Part shown: positions 57,309 to 64,000 of the stretch, piece by piece
Layout: the number at the start of each line of letters is the position of its first letter
Numbering within the stretch: position 1 is the first letter of the stretch
Made by a program: the position numbers and the translations under genes
Notes under the pieces: model-generated
Seen by the model: only the letters and a program-made list of their open reading frames with translations
What the model was told of the DNA's origin: nothing
The model's database searches: none
DNA from: Thalassia testudinum
Taxonomy: Eukaryota > Streptophyta > Magnoliopsida > Alismatales > Hydrocharitaceae
Direction: 5' to 3'
Length of the DNA stretch: 64,000 nucleotides
Assembly (NCBI GenBank): GCA_037157565.1
Contig: JAZHRO010000036.1
Span: 130,952,001 to 131,016,000 of the forward strand

Positions 57309-59013
57309 CCAGAAGGAGCTCCACATGAGACAGAGACGTTGGTTGGAGCTCCTGAAGGACTATGACTGCAGCATCTCTTACCACCCGGGAAAGGCCAATG
57401 TGGTGGCTAACGCCTTGAGCCGTAAGGCGCCCGCACGCTTGGCCAGTCTACAGTTACAGAGTTGGAGCCTTTTGGAGGAGGTGGGCAGTTGGCGACCTCT
57501 AGAGTTACGAGGGTACCGTGGGGCAGTGACGGTGACACGGCAGACCAGGCCAGAGTTGATAGACCGCATCATCACGGGATAGATGGCCGATCCGTACTTG
57601 CAGTCTTTGCGCGACAGAGTACTATCAGGGGACCCAGGGGACTTCTCTTTCACAGACCAGGTGTTACGCTTGAGGGGACGGTTGTGCATCCCCAGAGACG
57701 AGGAGCTGTTGAGAGAGCTCCTGACTGAGGCACACGGTTCCAGATTCACCATACATCTCGGAAACACGAAAATGTACCATGACTTGAGACGCGAGTTCTG
57801 GTGAAGAGGGATGAAGCGGGATGTGGGTGAGTTCGTGCAGCAGTGCTTAGTGTGCCAGCAGGTGAAAGCCGAGCATCAGAGGCCTGCAGGGCCTCTTCAG
57901 CCGCTTCCAGTGCCAAAGTGGAAGTGGGAGAGCATCACCATGGACTTGGTGGTGGGCTTAACTGTTACCCAGCGAGGACACGACGCAGTCTGGGTAATAG
58001 TGGATAGATTGACGAAGACGGCACGATTCTTGCCGATCCGAGTCACTTTGGGACCAGCATAGTTGGCAGAGAGGTATATCCGTGATGTGGTGCGACTACA
58101 CGGAGTTCCGTGGGAGATCGTATCCGACCGGGATACCCGCTTTACGTCCCGATTTTGGGCTGAGTTTCAGCAGGCTTTGGGGACGAGGTTGAGGTTTAGC
58201 ACGGCTTACCACCCCCAGACGGACGGACAGTCGGAACGCACGATACAGACACTTGAGGACCTTTTGCGTGCCTGTGTACTAGACTGGAGGGGCTCTTGGG
58301 AGGAGCACCTGCCCCTGGCGGAGTTTGCATACAACAACAGTCATCACTCGAGCATCGGCATGGCTCCCTACGAGGCTCTGTACGGACGGAAATGCACGGC
58401 ACCCTTGAGTTGGGTTGAGGTGGGGACCAAGTGGGAGGTTGGCCCCAGGTTGATCCGGCAGAGTCAGGAGGTAGTCGAGTAGATCCACAGACGACTCCGC
58501 ACTGTCAGGAGCAGACAGAAGAGCTACGCAGATCGCAGACGCAAAGAGGTGCAGTTCGAGGTTGGGGACCACGTCTTCCTTCGTGTTTCGCCCATGAAGG
58601 GCTTACAGCGGTTTGGGGTGAGAGGGAAGCTCGCGCCGAGGTTCGTGGGGCCCTTTGAGGTCCTGGAGCGGGTTGGACCCGTTGCTTACAGACTTGCCCT
58701 TCCCCCGCAGCTTTCTGGTGTGCACGACGTGTTCCACGTGTCCAACCTCAGGAAGTACGTAGCCGATCCCAGCCACGTACTGAGTCACGAGAGCGTCGAG
58801 GTGAGCGACGACCTGACCTACCCCGAGCAGCCAGTGCAGATCCTAGACCGAGCCGTCCGCAGGTTGAGACGAAAGCAAGTACCCCTGGTAAAGGTTTTGT
58901 GGAGGAGCAAGCGGTACGAAGAGGCTACCTGGGAGCCTGAGGCGGCAATGCGGGAGCGGTACCTGGAGCTTTTCGCGGGTACGTCTTTTCGGACCGGCTT
59001 CGGTCCTCTTTGA
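57256..59013 (+). pseudogene. Gypsy RNase H end, integrase and chromodomain
   Basis: One frame from [20 protein letters not shown] to the stop at 59,011-59,013, broken by TAG 57,580, TGA 57,802, TAG 58,060 and TAG 58,480. Integrase zinc finger: EAHGSRFTIH ... CLVCQQVKAEHQ. Catalytic core: TMDLVVGL, SDRDTRF and [26 protein letters not shown]-type C-terminal module follows ([24 protein letters not shown]). The last 60 residues ([32 protein letters not shown]) are the diverged chromodomain of plant chromoviruses, thought to guide integration to heterochromatin. The domain order is complete apart from the stops. Confidence 0.92.
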
Positions 59014-59099
59014 GTTTGTTATGGTTATTTGGACATCTCTTTCCCGCACCCTAGTTGGCGCAAGTTTCGGGGACGAAACTTCCTTTGAGTTTGTTATAT
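59014..59099 (+). other. Spacer before the 3' LTR, polypurine tract not visible
   Basis: It keeps the family's CAAGTTTCGGGGACGAAACTT segment (59,061-59,081), after which a purine-rich tract is normally found. Instead there is CCTTTGAGTTTGTTATAT up to the LTR, a phrase that also occurs at 59,006-59,024. Confidence 0.65.
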
Positions 59100-61786
59100 T
59101 GTAACAAATGTGTGCCCCAGACGTCTTTTAAGACGTCTGGGAGGTGGCTCAGACGTCGTACAAGACGTCTGGGATAACAAACAGACGTCTGATAAGACGT
59201 CTGGGATAGTTTAAAGACGTCTGGAAATCCGTTATTTTCGACACACGCGAGTCGCCTGCGCGCCTGAGCGCGCAGACCGCTTTTTCTCTCTTTTTCTTCT
59301 GCGGCTGCAGACGCCTGCGGCGCCTTCTCTCTCTCCTCCCCGCGCGGCGTTAAAAGGGGCACGCCTCCCCTCCCGTCTCCACCGCCTTCTTCTTCTTCTC
59401 CTTCCTGTGCGCGAGAGCGAGCGGACGCGAGGGCGGCAGCGGCGGCCGCAGTGAGCGCGGAGGTGCGGCGTGCGAGGGCGGAGCTCTGCCGTGGGGGCGA
59501 GCTCGCCGGAGCGGCTTGGCCGGCTGGCGGAGGGCGCAGGGGGCGCGGAGCGACGCGGAGAGGGACCTGCTGCGGGCTGAGCAGCAGACGCGCGAGGTTC
59601 GACGCGGGCGGCGTCGCGAGCGGAGGCCGAGCAGGGCCCTGATTCTGGAAAAATTTCCAGAATCAGACGTCTGGATTGATAGCCAGACGGCAAGGTCGAC
59701 GTCTGTAAGATCATACAGACGTCTGAAAGGTGAGTTTCCGCCTTCTTCTTCCTTCTTGTCGACTGACCGTACTGAGGGAGGGGGGTTGGCTGTGCGTAGG
59801 TTCGCTGATTCACCATCCTTTGCGAATCAGACGTCTGGAAGTTGTACCAGACGGCGGGAGTGACCTACAGACGTCCTGAGTGACCATCGGACGTTTGGGA
59901 TGTAGGAAAGACGTCCCTGCAGACTTCTGGACGTCTGGGAAACCACGCTGTACAGGTAATTCTCTGATCCATCGTTTAAGACGTCTGGAGGGAGTTCCAG
60001 ACGTCTGATTTTGCACAGTATCGTCTTTTTTGACCCGTTTAGGGCCCGTTCGGGCTCCGTTTTCCGCGATCCGAGTTGTGTTCTCTTCAGAATTAATTCC
60101 TCTACTCGTCTACAGTAGCTATACACTGTTTTGAGACACTCCTTGTGTTTGATCCTTGTGATAGGACCTCGTTCGGTTGCAGTCTTGAGAGTCGCGGAGG
60201 CACGCGGGATTCCCGATCACGCCCCCATTACTCCCGTTGTACCTGGTAGAGTGGCTTAAGTTATTAATAAAATCTGTTAAAGTATGAAACCATAACTAGA
60301 ATCTAGGACATTGCATGAATCCTAGGAATGAGAAATGTATGGAATGATAGCTCCTAGGTGATGCATGAATCCTAGGGCTGGAAAACTAGTTGTATGCTAG
60401 ATCCTAGGATGTGGCATGAATCCTAGGATGGAAAAACTAGTGGAATGTATAATACTGCAGTCTTGGAAAAAAATGGAAAGGAATATAAAGCTGCCTGTAA
60501 ATTGAATTAACAGCTGCCTGTTACGAATAAAGAAACATGAATGAGATCATGGGTCGTAAGAACGTGAAACTGGAAAGTGACACCTGGATGTTTGAGTTAA
60601 AAGGATGGAACCCTACGGGGAATTAGGAATGGAACTCCTGGAAAGGGGAAGGAATGGAACTGAGATGTAGTTTGTACTGTCTCTTGGGTACGCAGTACCA
60701 AGGGAAGTACCTGTACCTGTTTAGTGCAGAGTGGGGCCAGCCGCCCCAGGGACCCGGGGTTAGGATTGGCCACTCTGTACCGACTTGTTGGCCCTCGTGT
60801 ACGTAGTACCGAGGAGAGCTAGTAGTGTTAGGAGAGTACTAGCTACCCCACGGGCCCCGGGGTTCTGCTAGCCTCCTTCACCGACTTGTTAGGCCCACTA
60901 GGGCAAACCAGGGTAGTCAGGCGAGGGTGCGCGGACTGTGGAGGGGCAAGGCCCCGGTTTGGTTACTGTGGAGGGGTTGGACCCCTGTTACTGAGAGGGC
61001 TCTACCCTGGTTCCGTGCTGTGCTTTGGGCGCACCCGTTAACGGAAACGACTGACCGCGTGCCAGTGCAGGCTAGCTACCTGTGCGTTTATCGCGCGTGC
61101 CGTAGTCACCGTTACGTCTGTCAGTGACCTTGGGGTGGTTGACTGAGGGTAGGATCACCACGGGGGACTCTCCCGGCCAGGAGAGCACCACGTGCTACTT
61201 CTACTTTTGGAAAAGACTGCAATCAAGATCGTTCCCACGAGGACATTCGAGATCAAGTAAAGGATCTGAGAAATAAATGAAATAGTGAGAAAAATTGAAA
61301 GATGTGAATAAAGGAAGTAATAAAACATAACAGCTACTGTACACTCTACTGTTGCCTTTAGTTAGTTTGCCACTCTACTCAGCGTTTTGCTGACGTGTTA
61401 CACTCGTTACCTTTTTCAGGACCAGGTGTTGAGCAGCCAGGGTCGGCGGCTGCAGAGGACGCTGGGCCGAGTAGGGTCCAGTAGAGTTACCACAGCCTTT
61501 TGTACCCCTTTTGTTTCTATTCTAGTGAGTAGTTTTTGTTTCCGCTGTACCTTCTTTACCAGCAGTTCTTGTTATATGATAAATGCTATTTTACTGTTGT
61601 GGTGGTACCTACTGTAGTAGTTTCTTTCCTTACTGCTGTACTTTCTTACTGTTAGTTATATTCATGCTGAATGTGGTTTATTTTACTGTCTTTTGGTTAC
61701 TTCCTCGTTGGACGACTAGGTCTTGGGATTAGTCGAGTCGGTCCGGTTCTCGTGTCTCGTAGGGACTCGGGAACCGGGTCGTTACA
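59100..61786 (+). repeat. Copy C 3' LTR
   Basis: Colinear with the 5' LTR over its full length, with the same TG/CA ends, motif array, TATA-like site (59,350) and splice-like sites. Most differences are single transitions; a denser patch lies at about 60,535-60,600 versus 53,475-53,540. Confidence 0.92.
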
Positions 61787-64000
61787 ATCAAGCTTCATGA
61801 CTGCCTTATTTTCATTTATCATGAGATTTAGGAAGTGTTTACCAATTTTAATACAGTCCTTAGTTTAGTTTCCTTTTTAAATCATGTGTTGGACAATTAG
61901 CTTGAACTAAACTAGCCGACGACACTTGAAAGAGTTAAAACAAGCATTCACAGAAATTAAAGTTCAATTATCTAACAGGAAAGCTTGTATTCATAAGGGA
62001 AGCAATACATCTGTATGTTAGCTACATTTCAAAACATATTCTACAGGGTATTACATTAGAGTCCATCTGCTACAAATTAGAACAGTTAGACAGCAGCAGC
62101 AGCATTGATTCTACAGACAAACCCTGAAGCAGCTCAGATCTAATTCTAGATGGTCTAACTGTTGCTGTAGTTAGTCCATTTGGGATAAAATCTGAGTAGG
62201 GAGAAAAGGAGAATGTAGTTGCAAAATGCAGCAACTTGCTGCGAACACTGGGGTTAAAGTGATAAATCTAGACTAAAGAAAAGAAATACTCTCTCAATCC
62301 CCCATCTGATAAGGGTCTCACTCTCATTAAAAAAACATTGAACCAATTCAAATGCAAAAACCCTTATCAAAAACTTCACATCAGATTAAATCAACAAAAG
62401 ACACTGATCTAACTCTTCCTAATGCTATAGACAGCATGAAGAAAGAGTTAATTCAGTCAATTAAAATCCCTAATTCAACACCCAGGTTCTGAAACCTTAA
62501 GGAGTATTGAGAACTCCTTAGGTTAGGAAATCATCAATACATCCATTCAAAACAAACTCATGGATGCAAGATAAAACTTCAAATCACCACAGTGATTTTC
62601 CTTAGTTCTATCTTGCATTCAATACATTAAAACCTTCATAAAACTCAGATCAGAATATGGTTGTTCTGAGATGAATTCTGACATCAGAAACATCTCAGAT
62701 TCCCTGCCAACAAAGAACACAAATCAGAATTTTTCAATTTGCCAGATCAAGACAGTTAAAGCCCAGTTGAGTGAAAATCCTTGAAATCCAAGTTGAAAGA
62801 AAATCCGACAAACTCATAGCTTCAAACTCAGATCAGGGGCTTTTGTGAACAAGAGTGAAGTGAATGGGAAGCCCCTTAAGTGCTTTTTGATGCCAATTTC
62901 AGATCTGAGGTTAAAAACCAATCAGATCTGAAATTAGGTCAGAATGCATGGGTGGAATGCAAAAAAACAGGTCGTGGAAAATCAGAAGTGAATATGAAAA
63001 TATGGAGAGGGAGAGAATTTGAAATCATGACTATGTGAAACCTTCCCCTCTAATATATAATGATCAGAGGAGGTGAGGGGGGGATTTATACCCTAAATCT
63101 ACTACTACAGCTACTTTATCCTAACTGCAAAATTAAACACTACCAATTACATTAATTCTACTCTAAACCTACTTAACTACAGCTACAACTAATATGCAGA
63201 ATAATAAATCTACTCTAACAGGAAGAATGGGACCTATGGGTCCTTAGCCGGTGGCTAAGGAGGAAGAAGGGAGGAAGATGACTCCAGCGGAGAGAACAGT
63301 CTGCTAGTGAGGCTCCAGGGTCGTCCTCAGGTGCCACGAAGTCCTTAGCGACGAGGAGGTCAAGAGAAGGTGATGATTTCACAGCCGGTGGCTGTGAAAT
63401 CAGAGGCTTGATGGGGAGGAGGAACTGGAGTGGACAAACGATCGCTAAGAGATGTAGGAGGGAGCGATCCCATGCGCGCGCCACCACTAAGGTGCTTAAG
63501 TAGCATACACAGTGGCTGAGATCACCGCGTGGGTGAGGATAATCAAAGAGGTAACCGGCGGCGAGGATGAGAGGAGAGGAGCACGTGACGAGCCAATCTC
63601 AAAATCTGATTGTCAAATGGGATCTGGGGAGAGGGGTGAGTGCACGCGCCGATTAGCGCAAAGCTTCCATTCAAATCCAACCACAGATCGAAATCGTGAG
63701 AAGCAACAAACGGCCGAGATCGGCCATGTTCTTCGCACGCTACAGTGCGTGCGAAGAGCAGCAGGCCGACCTCTGAAATAATAAGAAAATTGCAGGAAAG
63801 ACCCCTGTGCGAAGGGGTAGAAGATTTGCATGCAGGCCTATAAGTGAAAAAAATTACAACAGGAAGGACCCTGCAGCCTTTCAGAGGGGTCCCTACAGTT
63901 TACAAGTAGGTCCAAAAAGGAATTTTTAAAGGCAAGAATGTAATGCATGAAGGACCTAAGTGAAAACTGCCTATTACATAGCCTAAATGATGTCCAAATG
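61787..64000 (-). other. Non-coding, LTR-like sequence right of copy C
   Basis: No gene recognised. A minus-strand TATA-like ATTATATATTAG near 63,050, CT/GA-rich sequence below it, and phrases such as 'GAAGCCCCTTAAGTG' recalling 34,370-34,410 suggest an LTR on the minus strand, possibly continuing the target into which copy C inserted. The minus frame at 63,215-63,487 overlaps two perfect hairpins and has no recognisable domain. Confidence 0.35.
63241..63402. repeat. Two perfect hairpins with a shared GCCGGTGGC core
   Basis: 63,241-63,261: 9-bp stem TCCTTAGCC / GGCTAAGGA with loop GGT. 63,374-63,402: 13-bp stem TGATTTCACAGCC / GGCTGTGAAATCA with the same loop. Both are perfect and share the GCC-GGT-GGC centre. 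Confidence 0.85.

Larger units (their letters stand above)
52045..61786 (+). mobile_element. Tekay-like Ty3/Gypsy chromovirus, copy C
   Basis: A 9.74 kb element with LTRs of 2686 and 2687 bp. Both start TGTAACAAATGTG and end GGGTCGTTACA, and the element is flanked by a perfect ATCAA duplication (52,040-52,044 and 61,787-61,791). The interior has an iMet PBS, a shortened gag, protease, reverse transcriptase, RNase H, integrase and a chromodomain-like tail, the order of chromoviruses. LTR divergence looks like roughly 2 percent by eye, mostly transitions, so this is the youngest insertion in the window. It lacks a capsid domain and has several stops, so it is non-autonomous. Confidence 0.93.

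Noticed and set aside
63215..63487. 90-codon minus-strand frame
   Set aside because: No recognisable domain and it spans two perfect hairpins; more likely non-coding leader.
1..64000. tRNA or rRNA genes
   Set aside because: Only short primer-binding complements to tRNA-iMet and tRNA-Asp were found; none extends into a cloverleaf. No rRNA-like stretch was recognised.

Overview
This window looks like a piece of a large, repeat-rich flowering-plant nuclear genome. I find no intact host gene. The only host-derived coding sequence I can support is a short subtilase fragment at about 5.3-5.65 kb. Almost everything else is LTR retrotransposon sequence in layers: two elements with matched target-site duplications, several older truncated copies, a 5'-truncated LINE, and AT-rich filler. 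The plant assignment rests on the element lineages (Tekay-type chromovirus, Sirevirus-type Copia, Athila/Tat-type Gypsy, all plant lineages) and on tRNA-iMet and tRNA-Asp-like primer sites. I cannot name the species.

Layout. 1-4.5 kb: minus-strand Tekay-like Gypsy copy (protease, gag and 5' LTR; 'copy A'), heavily decayed. 4.5-5.6 kb: unassigned sequence plus the subtilase pseudogene fragment. 5.6-18.5 kb: four minus-strand copies of one long LTR family; two of them (7.9-11.0 and 14.3-14.9 kb) flank a 3.3 kb non-coding interior with a primer-binding site, so they look like a non-autonomous element. 18.6-24.2 kb: a Copia element whose 5' LTR start is interrupted by a LINE, with a possible minus-strand LTR in its leader, broken gag and protease, and a palindrome-rich leader. 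24.2-33.0 kb: an Athila/Tat-like Gypsy element (LTR, tRNA-Asp-like PBS, decayed gag) containing an inverted copy of its own LTR family. 33.0-36.1 kb: LTR-like non-coding sequence. 36.1-49.7 kb: a Tekay LTR ('copy B') split by an 11 kb Sirevirus-like Copia element (37,881-48,936). 49.7-52.0 kb: AT-rich remnant with a minus-strand PBS. 52.0-61.8 kb: the youngest-looking Tekay element ('copy C'), with 2.69 kb LTRs and a perfect 5-bp target duplication. 61.8-64.0 kb: non-coding, LTR-like sequence.

The most interesting signals are regulatory. Copy C carries about 15 copies of the palindrome GACGTC (usually within AGACGTCT) in the first 0.9 kb of each LTR. The same motif is clustered in the Sirevirus-like LTRs and again in its 3' internal region, although Copia and Gypsy are different superfamilies. 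In the Copia LTR the array lies between two TATA boxes; in the three Tekay LTRs it overlaps a stretch with conserved splice-donor and splice-acceptor-like sites. Copy C also lacks the capsid part of gag and a visible polypurine tract beside its 3' LTR, yet it has clean target duplications, so it probably moved with proteins from another copy. Boundaries were read by eye from TG/CA ends, primer sites, flanking duplications and comparison of copies within the window; no database search was possible.
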